Below, one piece after another: positions 34,607-46,800 of a stretch of 64,000 nt of DNA. Source of the stretch: Pieris napi (taxonomy: Eukaryota > Arthropoda > Insecta > Lepidoptera > Pieridae); the NCBI RefSeq assembly GCF_905475465.1, contig NC_062252.1:9920001-9984000 (forward strand), in the 5' to 3' direction. Both the position numbers and the translations under genes were made by a program. The notes beneath the pieces were generated by a model. That model did not search any database. It saw only the letters and a list, made by a program, of their open reading frames with translations, and was not told the DNA's origin. Numbering within the stretch: the stretch's first letter is position 1; every line of letters starts with the position of its first letter.

Positions 34607-34865
34607 ATATATAAAATTCTCGTGTCACAATGTTCGTTCCCATACTCCTCCGAAACGGCTCAACCGATTCTTATAAATTTCTTTATGCATATCCAGTAAG
34701 TCTGAGAATCGCCTACTATCTATCTAACAAACCCCTAAATGATAAGGAGTGACCACCCCAAAATTTTTGTTTTATTTTTTAGATTTTTTTTGTTTTTATT
34801 TTTTTATGATCTGTATCATACAAAAATACATACAATCCTTAATTTTCACCGCTGTACGATCAACC
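34607..34865 (+). mobile_element. Helitron 5' part
   Basis: CTATATATATAAAATTCTCG, then CGAAACGGCTCAACCGATTC, the typical 5' region. No CTAG end follows. 48288-48425 is a related 3' part (GGGTTGATCGTA in common, reversed). Confidence 0.65.
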
Positions 34866-35097
34866 CCTATTTTTATTTGTTAATTAAAATCCTATGACCT
34901 GAACTCTGAGGTTTATAAAGAGAAAAATTCGCAGAAAAACCTTAATAGGTTTCACTCCACATGTTGGTATGTACTGAAAAGGTAGGCTAAGTAAAATCAC
35001 ATTAAAGAGAAACAAAGTTCGTGGGGACAGTTTATTCTATAAAATACTTAAGAGACACATATGTTTTTCTACTTTCATTTATATATTTTTATAATAG

Positions 35098-35243
35098 ACA
35101 TTACCATTCTGCAAAAACAGGCTGCAATTCGCACCACAACCGTTACCAATAAAGTGCTTGGAGATGAAGTATTTCTACATCGAGCCGCTACACCACAGGT
35201 CATGACTACAGATTCTAATTATTATAAATATGTATATGGAGAC
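35098..35243 (+). CDS. Possible orphan internal exon
   Basis: A 146-nt open stretch bounded by an acceptor-like TTTTATAATAG and a consensus donor GAC|GTAAGT. It would start in phase 1 and end in phase 0, reading ITILQKQAAIRTTTVTNKVL then GDEVFLHRAATPQV and SNYYKYVYGD. The sequence is not one of the repeats in this window and has balanced codon use. I recognise no family and no partner exon in phase nearby, so it may be an exon of a gene with distant parts or a chance open frame. Confidence 0.3.
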
Positions 35244-35331
35244 GTAAGTACTTTTTCTTGAGGGTCTCAAGACTAGAAATACACGCTGTGCAAGTTTTAA
35301 TCAACCTATTGAGTATATAAGATATAGATAT

Positions 35332-35610
35332 CGCAGTGTTGGCCTAGTGGCTTCAGCGTGCGACTCTCATCCCTGAGGTCGTAGGTTCGAGCCCCGGCTG
35401 TACACCAATGGACTTTGTTTCTATACGCGCATCTAACATTCGCTCGAACGGTGAAGGAAAACATCGTGAGGAAACCGGCTTGCCTTGGACATAAATGGTC
35501 AACGGCACGCGTCAGGCACAGAAGGCTGATCACCTAAATGCCTATTAGATTACCAAATGATCATGAAACAGATATTTCAGACCCAAAAAAGGTTGCAGCG
35601 ACATTGATTA
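35332..35610 (+). mobile_element. SINE family A, full length
   Basis: CGCAGTGTTGGCCTAGTGGC to AAAAAGGTTGCAGCGACATT. One of the cleanest copies, with box A and box B intact. Confidence 0.9.
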
Positions 35611-36431
35611 TTATTATTAAGTATATAAAAAAACTTTCATTTATGTACTTTTATAGTAAGATTTCTGTGAGAGATTTCGTACAAAAACCATTGTAAATAA
35701 AACCAATAGAGATAATAATCGAACGTGGTTCACTGACAATGTCTGAAGATCCATTGAATCTTCATCCATTACTGGGATTAATGCTAAGGACTGTATTAGG
35801 TTCGTGATACACTTAAACTTGCTTTCTTTTCTGAAGGTTGGTTTCTTTTCAAAAGGTTCAAAGACTTCTTATTCTTGTTTATTTTAATCTACTGACACAA
35901 TTGCGATAAATAACGAAATTATAACTTAACTTTAAACTTCCAATAGTGATCTCACAATTTTAAGTGTTATGTTAGTTTTTATTTGTGTTTTAACCTATGA
36001 ATTTTAGCGTCATTTAAGTTTTTTTTACTTTTTCTGTTCTTTGTTTAATGCCTTCTTAGGTAACGACTGACACTTAAGAGGGGATTTTTAAAATATCTGA
36101 CAAAAAAATTAATACTCATTGGTGTGGACACTTTAACATGATGTTGACATAATAGAAAGATTCCTCGGCGCTGAAACAGCCTCTGGCTAGACTATCTGTA
36201 GTGCCAAGGAAAAACAGTTGTTCATTAAGGCATCAAGGTCTGTACATGTTTGCATTTTATTTGTTCCTCTATAATTTTGTTTGAAAGATTACTTTGATGT
36301 TACATAGTTTTTTTCATTTGAGGACGTATTTTTACAAACAAATCATGTATTGCCTGACGCTTTATACATGTATATTATTAGTATCAAATAAGCCGATATT
36401 TAACTAAACTTACAACAAATAAGATCTTCTA
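35611..36431. other. Intergenic, no gene assigned
   Basis: 36240-36370 is duplicated at 38360-38500 (TATAATTTTGTTT.GAAGATTACTTTG, ACAAATCATGTATTGC). A short ATG frame at 35739 (MSEDPLNLHPLLG) has only a weak donor and is not called. Confidence 0.4.
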
Positions 36432-37145
36432 AAGTTGAGAACACGCCAAAGAGAAATAGAAAGAAGCACGGTGGGTGTAACACAGACATCGAAAAAGAGC
36501 AGAAGAGATAAGATGGAATGGTCACTTACCAAATTAGAGAACATTTTAAAGAAAATGAGGCAATTGAAATGGCGCTGGACCGGGCACATGACGAGAGATA
36601 GCAGGTTGAAATGGCCAAAAATAATTACAGAATGGCAACCACGCGATGAATAAAGGAAAAGAGGAAGACAGAGCAAGAGATGGCCAGACGATATAAAGAG
36701 AATAGGGGGCACAACTTGGACAAGAAGAGCTAACAACAGAAAAGAATGGAAAAAGCTGGAAGAGGTCTATGTGTCAGGACACGCTGACTACCTAAAACGG
36801 GTCAAGTGATGTATTAGATTAAGTTTTATTTATGTACTAGCGGACCGGACAGACGTTGTCCTGCATGATATTTCAAGCGATTAGTTCATTAAACAAAGTA
36901 TGAAAGTTCCGACTGCAGCGCCACCTGCCGGGTTGATTTGTAAATCTAAACCATTCCCAGATCCCCTTGAACACACACAAAAAATATCATCAAAATCGGT
37001 CCAGTCGTTTGAGAGAAGTTCAGTGACATACACACTCACAGAAGAATTATATATATAAAGATAATATTAAGTTTTTTATGTAACTTAAATAAGTGTTAAT
37101 ATATTTTACTTGGTGTCAGCAATAAAGGCTTTATAAAACTACAAA
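36432..37145 (+). mobile_element. RTE-like LINE C-terminal end, interrupted by a Helitron
   Basis: 36435-36650 reads MRTRQREIERSTVGVTQTSK, then QLKWRWTGHMTRDSRLKW and ITEWQPRDE. After a stop, KRGRQSKRWPDDIKRIGGTT and WTRRANNRKEWKKLEEVYV follow. This is the conserved tail of RTE-type LINE polymerases (LKWxGHxxR...RRxTDDIKxxAGxxWxRxAQ). Stops and truncation make it dead. The 3' part resumes after the Helitron (GTGTCAGCAATAAAGGCTTT). Confidence 0.85.
36837..37061 (-). mobile_element. Non-autonomous Helitron nested in RTE-like LINE
   Basis: The minus strand begins TCTTTATATATATAATTCTT and ends GTCCGGTCCGCTAG, with A and T flanks; 225 bp. It splits the LINE 3' region cleanly. Confidence 0.85.
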
Positions 37146-37429
37146 TAACCCTGCGTTAAGAATAATTCCACCCAGTATAACTTTTTAACTCTACGAGTTC
37201 TGTTCGCCATAGCTTGTCAGTGGATTGAGGTAATGGATGTTAGCGATATGTAAATCGTTCTCCGTGTCTTCGAATCGAACGAAACGATTCCTCAAATATC
37301 TTTGATTATTATCCAAATCCCAGTTATTTAACAAGCAAATATCCATTCTGGTGTCTTCACGTTTCATCGGTTTTAATACATATTTCGGGTTTTATAAGCG
37401 AGGTTATACGGTAATACAATTTTAATTAT

Positions 37430-38260
37430 TGTGTGGTATTTGTTCAATTACTTGTATTATTCATTGTTGTTGTTACTTTGAATTCTTTCTTGTGTTATGT
37501 AACTGTTAAAAATTTGTAATTTTAGTATAATTTATTTAATAATTCTTCTGTTTCTTGCTTGCTGTTGAATTTTTTTTATACATTTACTATTAAAAAAAAT
37601 AAAAATAAATCAGTGGCGCTACAACCTTTTTAGGTCAGGGCCTCAGATTTCAGTTTCTGTTTCATGATTATTTGTCAATCTCATAGGCAAGTAGGTGATC
37701 AACATGCTGTGCCTGACACATGCCGTCGGCTTTTGGGTCTAAAACAAGGTTTCGTCACGATGTTTTCCTTCACCGTTTCAGCGAATGTTAAATACGCACT
37801 TGGACTGAAAGTCCATTGGTACACAGCCGGGGATTGAACCTACGTGTTCAGGGATGAGAGATGCAGGCTGAAGCCACTAGGCCTACACTGCTAAAATTAA
37901 TTAATAAGCCTAATGTATTATTGAATTAGTATATTTTTTCATGTAAGTGAATGTTGTAAGGTTCTAAATGAGAAATAAATATCTTAAACCGAGTTAAGTT
38001 CGGTGGCGGTTGTTGGAGGGAGTTCAAATGTGTTTTAAATGAAACTCTTTGTTTGGGAGTCAACTGGCTTTAATTGTTTAAAACATGAACTTATAACTAA
38101 CATAAATTTAGGGGTAGTGGAGTTACGAAGGTAACAAAAAACTAACTTGGGTTATTAGAGGGTTATAAATCTAAATGACACTTCAATATAAGTGTAGTCG
38201 ACCTATTGGACATTATCGGAAACAAGTGTTATATTACAATTTGTGAGTGTGAGAAAAACT
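37430..38260 (+). repeat. Repeat X, without element Z but with a SINE
   Basis: 37540-37570 and 37900-37998 match 33590-33805. 37990-38240 is the reverse complement of the outer parts of 26045-27480. It is interrupted by SINE-A at 37609-37892. Confidence 0.7.
37609..37892 (-). mobile_element. SINE family A nested in repeat X
   Basis: Full-length on the minus strand from AATCAGTGGCGCTACAACCT (3' end) to the AGTGTAGGCCTAGTGGC head. Confidence 0.9.
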
Positions 38261-38519
38261 AAAGGGCTCATTTTGGCTTCAAGTGTGCGATGATTGCTAA
38301 CATTTGGTTTGCGCTTCTAATAATTAACTAAAATATATAAATGTAACTTAACTAATGTTAGGTTATACGATTTTCTATAATTTTGTTTCGAAGATTACTT
38401 TGTTTCATCCATTTTTATTTAGAGGAAGTATTTTTAAAAACAAATCATGTATTGCAGCCTGACACTTTAACATTATATAATTTGTATAAAACATAGTGAT
38501 ACCACTCGAATATCCGAAG

Positions 38520-38625
38520 GTTTTTTTTTATAAAACAGGGGGCAAACGGCTATAAAGCTCATCTTATCTTAAGTGATACATACATACATTTTCAATGCCA
38601 GAGGGCTCGCGAGTACGTTGCCGGC
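38520..38625 (-). mobile_element. LINE-J extreme 3' end
   Basis: AAACAGGGGGCAAACGG to GAGGGCTCGCGAGTACGTTG, preceded by a T run (poly(A) on the minus strand). Confidence 0.85.
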
Positions 38626-38887
38626 AAATTGATTCTCAATCGGTAGGCAAAGAAAGCTAACACGTATAGCTAAACAAATGCAGAAAAATGTCTATAACAT
38701 GTTTTATTAAGTAACTTACAATATATCTCAAGAAACCTACTCTGAAATCACTATCTTTTGAGTAAAGCGTAAACTTCAAAGCCTTAAAGTCTAAATTCAA
38801 AATGAGCTTACATTTTCACGATCGGTAAACATACCGAAAGCCTTATCGTGTCATGACATATCGCACTGCAGTCACATCCGGCGAAAA

Positions 38888-38945
38888 ATGGCGCCGTTTC
38901 CGGAGCTAATATTTACGTGTTTGCTACTGCACGCTGCATGTGGAG
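38888..38945 (+). CDS. Possible signal-peptide first exon
   Basis: GCGAAAAATGGCG is a strong start context. The frame reads MAPFPELIFTCLLLHAACGG, a plausible signal peptide, and a GT lies one base into the next codon (phase 1, common after signal-peptide exons), but GGTTGTGA is a poor donor. No matching second exon was found before the epoxide-hydrolase gene. It could be chance. Confidence 0.2.
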
Positions 38946-39736
38946 GTTGTGATTTATTTCACAAGTTAATTGAGTACATTTCCTTTAGAATATTATTTAT
39001 TTATTTCAATACAATATTTCATATAATTATATACATTTAATCATTGCGATATTTACAAAAAACATTGATAATTCAAGAAAATCTCTTAAAAAATAATTCT
39101 AATGTATAAATATGGGAGATGATATAATTTTAGTTAAAACACTTACTAGAATAATAATAATACAATACAATTTACAAATAATAAAATTAAAAACTAAAAA
39201 AAAAACATTTAAGAGAAGTAAACATTATTAATTCTCTTTAAAACGTTATCCCCATCACCATTATTTTCATAACTATTTAGTAATTACGTAGTTGGAAGCT
39301 CCGTTATCGAAAATAAACAAAGATTTAATTGATCAAGCACTTGCTACAACAAGATTAAGACATATTTGTACAAGAAATTGTGTCTTAATCTAGAACATTG
39401 CCATGTTTATTTACGTTTTGATTATATTTTAATTAATTTCATTACTATGCCCATAATCCAATTCAAAATCGTAATTAACAGGCAAATATTATTGTTACGG
39501 ACAACGAAACATCCCGTTTACCAGCGTGTAGTTTAGGCTTTAGTTTTAAGATATTATTTGTAATTCTTTAGATAGATTTACGCAGCCGTGCCGGACTGAC
39601 GTTAGTCATAAGCTTGCTTAGCTTTATTATTTAGTCTGACCATCACTAACATTCGACCAATAAACGAAACATTTATAACTCCACTTAGAGTTTCATTTCG
39701 ATATTAGCGTCGTTCAGATCGAGACATCGTACGCTT

Positions 39737-39937
39737 ATAATTATTATTAAAAAATATAATAAAACTTGCAGTTTAGTTAGAAATACACACACACAAAGAT
39801 GTTTAAAAAGCAAGTAAACTCTTACTACAACCGATGTAATAATTATTTAAAAAATATACTAAACCTGCAGTTTAGATTGAAAGATTTACACACACACAAA
39901 CATTTTTAAAAAAGCAACTAAACTTTTGCTACACCCG
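39737..39937. repeat. ~100-bp direct duplication, two copies
   Basis: 39737-39837 and 39838-39937 share ATAATTATT..AAAAAATAT, CTGCAGTTTAG, ACACACACAAA, TTTTTAAAAA.GCAA.TAAAC and TACA.CC, diverged by about 20%. Confidence 0.75.
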
Positions 39938-40690
39938 GGAATTAATTAAGCGATTTATTAGTCTGTGATCTTAAGACATAAACAACCTTCAAAGGTAACA
40001 ATTAACGGTAGTATTACGTCATCTTAATAATACGTCCTTGTTTCAAAAACGACTTTTAAAATCCTTTTCTCACGATACCTTAAAAGTTAGTTCTTAGGCA
40101 AGCCATTGAAATGCTCTGAAACGAATGGCCTAGAAAACACGTTTTACCCTCCAAAGACGCTCAGATGAAAGAAACCTGATGTCTTTGAATTCTTGGGGAA
40201 GTAATTACATTTCTGTATAATTTTCTAAGATAAGTGGTTATGTTTGATGTATTACGCCAATTATAATAACGAAAATTATAGCTGACACCCAGAAATAAGT
40301 ATTTGTATTTTTTAGTAACAATAAGTATTATTATAGTACTTTCAAGGCATATCTATATGTTTGTCAAACAAATAATAATTATTACATAATATTTCATGGA
40401 TTAATAAAACGTATCACAATTATTAGTATTTCCAATACTGTCTCAGTCAAGGGAGATTTTTAGCGGTGTTCGAGAAGTTTCGCAACTTTTGTTATTTCGA
40501 AAACATACATAATGAATATCCGTGTTTTGAACTTGCCATTTTTATTTGATATTGTAAAACTTAATTTTAATAAATAAATAATAGTTGCAGTCCCAATGCG
40601 TCTATAATGATCATAGAAACTCTCATAGAAACTTGTATTATACAAGTTTTATAATCAAATTATATATATTTTGGGCCAGTGATTTATAAC

Positions 40691-40789
40691 TTATCAAAAG
40701 TCGTTGACCAATTTACAAATCGACACGTAATATTCAAGATAACACGTTACGTTTGGATAATCCAAAGATAACATTATCGATGAAGATAA
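40691..40789 (+). promoter_or_regulatory. GATA-factor motif cluster upstream of exon 1
   Basis: WGATAA words occur at 40691-40696 (reverse), 40737-40742, 40766-40771 and 40784-40789, with near matches GGATAA at 40755 and CGATAA (reverse) at 40774, all within 137 bases of the proposed ATG. GATA factors drive fat-body and midgut genes in insects, both sites of juvenile-hormone breakdown. Binding is inferred only. Confidence 0.4.
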
Positions 40790-40827
40790 GTCCAAATTAA
40801 TTAGTTTGTAGTGACCGTGCGGACAGT

Positions 40828-40893
40828 ATGGCAAAGAAAAAAGATAGTGTGAAAAATGAGGCTAAAAATGTGGAGAAAAAGGGAGGTTTTAGT
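40828..40893 (+). CDS. Jheh: Jheh-like exon 1 (predicted)
   Basis: Encodes MAKKKDSVKNEAKNVEKKGG then FS, ends in phase 0 at AGT|GTAAGT. ATG has A at -3 and G at +4. The basic tail directly before a membrane anchor fits a type I or monotopic microsomal protein. The link to exon 2 across 5.75 kb is inferred from phase, position and total length. Confidence 0.6.
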
Positions 40894-43800
40894 GTAAGTA
40901 AAACGATTATGTAGACTATTTAATATAAATAATATAATTTATCTTAAATATATTTTTAAACACATGAAAAGATTTGATAATTGATAAGACTTTGTAGATT
41001 CACTTTTATTATCAGCTGGGATCGCTCTAAAAGTACACCTTTAATTTGTATATATCCGTCAATGACGACTCATTGGTCTAGTGGTTAGTACCCCTGACTG
41101 CGAATCCATGGGTCCTGGGTTCGATCCCCGGCTGAGACGAACATCGATGTGATGAGCATTTGGTGTGTATGAATTGTCTTTAAAAAAAAAAAAAAATCTC
41201 CAGACCATGAAGGTGGCTATAATTATATATATTTCAATTAAAAACAGTTGATCTTTTATTTAAGTATTTTTTACTAAACAAAAATTGTTTCTAATACAAT
41301 TGTACATCTAAATGAAAGTTATGAATGTGAAAAACACGGACACAAATTAAAGTTTACGTTTAAATACTTGCTTACTTCCACTATATTAAATTGTAGTATA
41401 TAGACTTCATATGAATAAAAATGTGTAGATGACAGCTGATGTCTTCGATACTTCGGTGTAGACAGGCCAATTCCATTTTTCTTTAACGTTAGCGTTATCA
41501 TATCATATATGTATGTTTGTATATATGTATGAAATGTATGACTACGAGTGTTCACTGTTTATTTATTTATTTACACTTCATTGCCATAATACACATAATT
41601 ATAAATATAGAAAAAAAAACAAAAAGTAAGTAGGTTACATAAGTTATTAGGCAACGGGCGGCCTTATCGCTAACAAGCGATTTCTTCCAGGCAACCCTAA
41701 AATGGATCAATAGAAAAAAAAGAAACACCTACAGAGGGTAAAGTACAAGAGATGCATAATTAATTAACAAAAAGATACTAAAAATAACATGCTATAACTG
41801 CTACTATGACTAAAATTAAATTTTAAAAAAATCTAAAGAAAAGAAATCATTATTTTGGATTTCAAAACCAATGGGACAGCAGTGCATCACTATCTATTTA
41901 TAAAAATTATTAAAAAATACAAATGGCAAGTTCTATTCGATTTTCATAATTTATAATTTCTAAATGACTAAAGTTGCTAAACTTCGAACACTGGTACTCC
42001 TAATTCTTTAGAAACTTGTCCCTTGGTTGACGCATAATTGGATTTTCTTCTAACTTAAGCCTGATAAGTAATTTTAGTCTAGCCTAATTTACATACAATA
42101 TTTAACAAAAGAAAATGTCAGCTAGGACAACTTACAGTCGATCTTATGGAAGACACAATGCTCTGTATTATTTGATCCTCTCAACACATAACAATGACAC
42201 ATGATTCATTAGATATATATACAAAATGCATTTTGACGACTCATTGGTCTACTGGTTACTACCCCTGACTGCGAATCCATGGGTCCTGGGTTCGATCCCC
42301 GGCTGAGACGAACATCGATGTGATGAGCATTTGGTGTTGTGCTTAGGTCTTGGCTATTCAAATATGTATTTATATGTCTATCTATATATAATATGTATGT
42401 ATATCCGTTGCCTAGTACCCATAACACAAGCTTCACCAGCATGGGACTAGGTCATTTGGTATGAATTGTCTTTAAAAAAAAAAAAAAATCTCCAGACCAT
42501 GAAGGTGGCTATAAAATAACTTTCCATGGCAATCTGGGAGTCCTCTAAGTAATAAGAGAACAAAAAGCCAGTATAAAATTAATAAAAGATAAATCAGTGG
42601 CGCTACCACATTTTTAGGTCTGGGTCTCAGATTTATGTATATGTTTCATGATCATTTGTTGTGCGTGTTGGCCTACTGTGCCTGACACACACCGTCAACG
42701 TTTTTTGGGTCTAAGCCAAGCCTGTTTCCTCACGATGTTTTCCTTCACCGTTTGAGCCGTTAAATGCCCACATAGATAGAAAATCCATTGGTGCACAGCT
42801 GGGGATCGAACCTACGACCTTAGGGATAAGAGTCGTACGCTGAAGCCACTAGGCCAACACTGCTCTTGAATAATTAAAGTGTTCCAAATTCAAAATAACC
42901 AAAGAGGATTCAGAGAACTGTTTATTGTTGCATCAACAGTACTTACGCCCGTCGTCCGTAGTACTAGTTATATAACTTTGAAGGAACTTATTCAGTATGA
43001 AGAGTTTACTTTGTAAATACCAGGTGTTATTTATAGTGTAATTAATACTCCAATACTACTTTATTTCAATTAAAAACAGTTGATAATTTGTTTAAGTATT
43101 TTTTACTAAACAACAATTGTTTCTAATACAATTGTACATCTAATGTTAAGTTATGAATGTGAAAAACACGGACACAAATTAAAGTTTACGTTTAAATACT
43201 TGCTTGCTTCAACTATATTAAATTGTAGTATATAGACTTCATATGAATAAAAATGTGTAGATGGCAGCTGATGTCTTCGATACTTCGGTGTAGACAGGCC
43301 AATTCCATTTTTTCTTTTACGTTAGCGTTGAATAATATGAAAATGTAAATTATAATTTGATATCATACATGTATGTTTGTATACATGTATGAAATGTATG
43401 ACTACGAGTGTTCACTGTTTATTTTGGATTTCAAAACCAAAAGCAGTGCATCAATATCTATTTATTAAAATTATTAACAAATAAAAATAGCAAGTTCTAT
43501 ACGGATTTTCAAAATTTATAATTTCTAAATGACTAAAGTTGCGAAACTTCGAACACTGGTACTCCTAATTCTTTAGAAACTTGTCCCTTGGTTGACGCAT
43601 AATTGGATTTTCTTCTAACTTAACCTAATAAGTAATTTTAGTCTAGCCTAATTTACATATAATATTTAACAAAAGAAAATGTCAGATAGCACATCTTTTT
43701 TTTCATAATGGCTCTGGCATGATTTGTGCATTAGCCAGCGTCAAATATAGGATTTTTTATAATTCGTGCTTGTCTTTAGAAATTCGACCGTGTCCTCCAT

Positions 43801-46800
43801 GTACGGTTTAAGCACTCGCCCGGTACCGCACAACCCTGCCAAAGGCTGAGAACAAATTTAAATTAAATTAAAACTTGCTCTTGAACCGGGAATCGAACCC
43901 GGTACCCCTCACCTAGCTGCCACTTAATAAGACCGCTAGGCTATGAGGCTCCATAGCACAACTTACAGTCGATCTTTTGGAAGACACTATGCTCTGTGTT
44001 ATTTGATCCACTCAACACATAACAATGACACATGATTCATTAGATATATACAAAACAGTAAATCAATAATACTACCCGATATCACTGTACTCGCGAGCGA
44101 GTAATATAATTACTCCCAGTAAAGCTTCTGCCAATTTAGTGTTCATCAAGTACGGTAATTCTTATGCTGACACACAATACATACTCTAGTTCAAGATTTC
44201 GAACTTGACCTTAACCTTTAAGACCCTTGAATGACAAATATGGACCATCGGGGTCAAATTGGAAATATGTAACCTTGATTAAATCGTTGCTACATACTTC
44301 GTTGCAAAAACTCAATGCCTGCCTTGCGATTCTGTAACTCACTTTTCGAACTTACACAGCGGTTTTCGAATCGGCGGTCGCTCTCAAATCAGTCGCGAAG
44401 CAGTCATTTTATGATTTGGCATTCTGATAAACAATAAACTACAAGCTCCCACCTTTTCAGATTGCCAAATCATAAAATGACTGCTTCGCGACTGATTTGA
44501 GAGCGACCGCCGATTCGAAAACCGCTGTGTGAGTTACAGAATCGCAGGGCTGGTATTCTTGGACTGTCGATGTGCAAAACATAAATTCTCTCTTCCAAAT
44601 GTATAAAAAAGGGTCTAATAAAATTATTCGTTACGTTTCTTGTCATTCAAGCAGTTGAATTCAGTAAATCCCGACACTAAAATTCACTTGCGAACTTGAT
44701 TGTCGGGATTTTTTAATCAGCGATAGGTCGATCACGCAACCGTAGGCAATTTACGTTAAATAGGAAATGAAAGCTATCAAAAACAGAATTTGTAAAAAAT
44801 CCAAGTCTCGCAACGCCATACCGTAAAAAGTTGTGAGATCAATGTAATACCAAGTCGGTCAATTTATTCAGTCCCTACTTAAGTGAGCTGTCTTAAGTTT
44901 TAAAGTAATTGGATAGCCTAACAACATTTTATAGTGACCATATAAATATTACAATTCTTATATGTTTTAAATAAATACATGGACTTGGCAATCGCATGGA
45001 AACAACGTATCTCAAAATATAATATTAAATTAGATTGTTTAGTGCTTGGTAACTGAAAATTCAGGCTTTTAATTCATTTTCCAATTCCATCAATTACATC
45101 TATACAACGAGGTTATAGTCGAAATTGGCCTGAACTGCTACGAGAAAAGAATAGTACGGCCGTGCCGCTTTGCTCGACTGATTGCTATATCTTGGTATAG
45201 GAAAACTTGAATTAATGTCCTTATTTTATGGCTTTGGGAATAAATAAAAGAATAACCACGTCCTGTTTAAGCGAGCAAATTTAAGAAAGAGAAGTAATTG
45301 ACCAATCACGGCGATTTGGCAAACTGACTTCGCAAGTGAACTTGATCGTATCAAGTTTTACAGAACACGGAGGTTGTAACATGATTTAAATTAATAAAAT
45401 CATCCTACCTTTTTGAACATCCTTACAAAATTGTTTATTAGTACGATCAATAACTCTCATGCAAATAATATTACGTGAAACAATTTTTTTATTGAGAACC
45501 TTTAACTACAGATAATACATCGCTTAATGAAATTGCAGTTTTATCTATTGAGGGAAAAAGCTTTTAGCTTTCAGGCTGTATCGGCCGCGTATTTAATGTA
45601 TCGTGTGAGCTTTTCATTACTAAATACTTTATAACAAGCCGCATACAGGTTCATGAAGTCATCCCACGGGACCTGTTAAGCGTTTTTTTTAAATATTGTT
45701 TTTATAAACTTGTAAAATTAGTCTCTTAAGGATGTGCGCCAATTTTTGGGATTAAGACATGCCAGTGCGTTCATTTCACTAGGTTAATACACTTATTAGT
45801 GTTTAGTCTTCTTAGTGTGGTAGTAGTAAGTGGGTTATAGGACAAGCAAGTGTTTCTTATGTACATAAATAAATTGAGAGTTGCATGATCAACCACTGTA
45901 CTAACACGGCATCAGCAAAAAAAAAACATTAGCAATAACTAGAAGAAATCTTTTATTGATCTGTGATAAAAAGCTTTCGTCATAAATAATTTTCAAAACT
46001 TTAAAGATTAAATGATTGGCAATATTGTAGTGCTCTGAAATCCGCCGTTCCACAACTGAGCGTTTTTCATGGCAGTTTTTGCCGCGCACCACCAATATGT
46101 GGAACAATTGCCCACTGAAGTATTTCCAAACCAATTCGACTTAGGGTTCAAGAACAGAGCGTATCAATTCTTAAAAGGGCCGGCAACGTACTCGCGAGCA
46201 TTCTGGCATTGAGAGTGTCCGTGGACGACACTATCACTTAACATCAGGTGAGCCTCCCGCTCGTTTGCCCATATATTTGGTTAGAATTTGTTACACTAAA
46301 TTTGATATTTTTTTTTATTAATAATACTCTACGTGTCCATTGTGTCCAGGGATTTTTTTCTATCGCTCAAATTTTACCAAAAAAAACAAGATACACTATA
46401 TTAATTACAATAAACTAGTTCACGAATGGTGTGTTACACGTCTCGCGAAATAGATAAATAGATAAATAAATCGGCTACATGGGTAATATTTTTATTTACA
46501 ATAATCATGGGCGAGCCGCGGCGCAATTTGATGCTTATGTCATTTCTCTTTCAACTGTTCCATACTTCCCTTATTATAACATATAACTATGCTGTATTTT
46601 GCGGTAAAGGACACGACCAGCTGGATAAAAATCTATTCTATTTACAGAAATTCCTTCTCTTCGCATCCATAGCGGTAGTAATAGTATCAGTGGGAGCGCT
46701 ACAGTTCTACATAACCTTGACAAGCGTCCCTGACCTGCCGAAGTTCGATCTGGACACCTGTTGGGGGAGCAACTGTACACAGAACACTGATATCAGGAAA

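Larger units (their letters stand above)
38626..40690. other. Upstream region of the epoxide-hydrolase gene
   Basis: Mostly unique AT-rich sequence. 39493-39720 has LTR-like composition (TGTTACGG start, polyadenylation-like AATAAA) but no matching end. A ~100-bp tandem duplication follows. Confidence 0.35.

Noticed and set aside
35739..35805. Short ATG frame MSEDPLNLHPLLG as a first exon
   Set aside because: The only donor (GTTCGT) is weak, and there is no partner exon.
39493..39720. Solo LTR starting TGTTACGG
   Set aside because: No matching terminal ACA or target duplication could be found.
41067..41140. tRNA gene
   Set aside because: Box A and B are present but the same sequence recurs with a SINE body and poly(A) tail at 42232 and 56280; the cloverleaf is not convincing. 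The same holds for the family A and E heads.
46507..46647. N-terminal extension from the ATG at 46507 for the Jheh-like protein
   Set aside because: The 47 residues do not resemble the family, exceed its usual length, and are preceded by no promoter signal, while an acceptor sits exactly before the membrane anchor. Kept only as an alternative.
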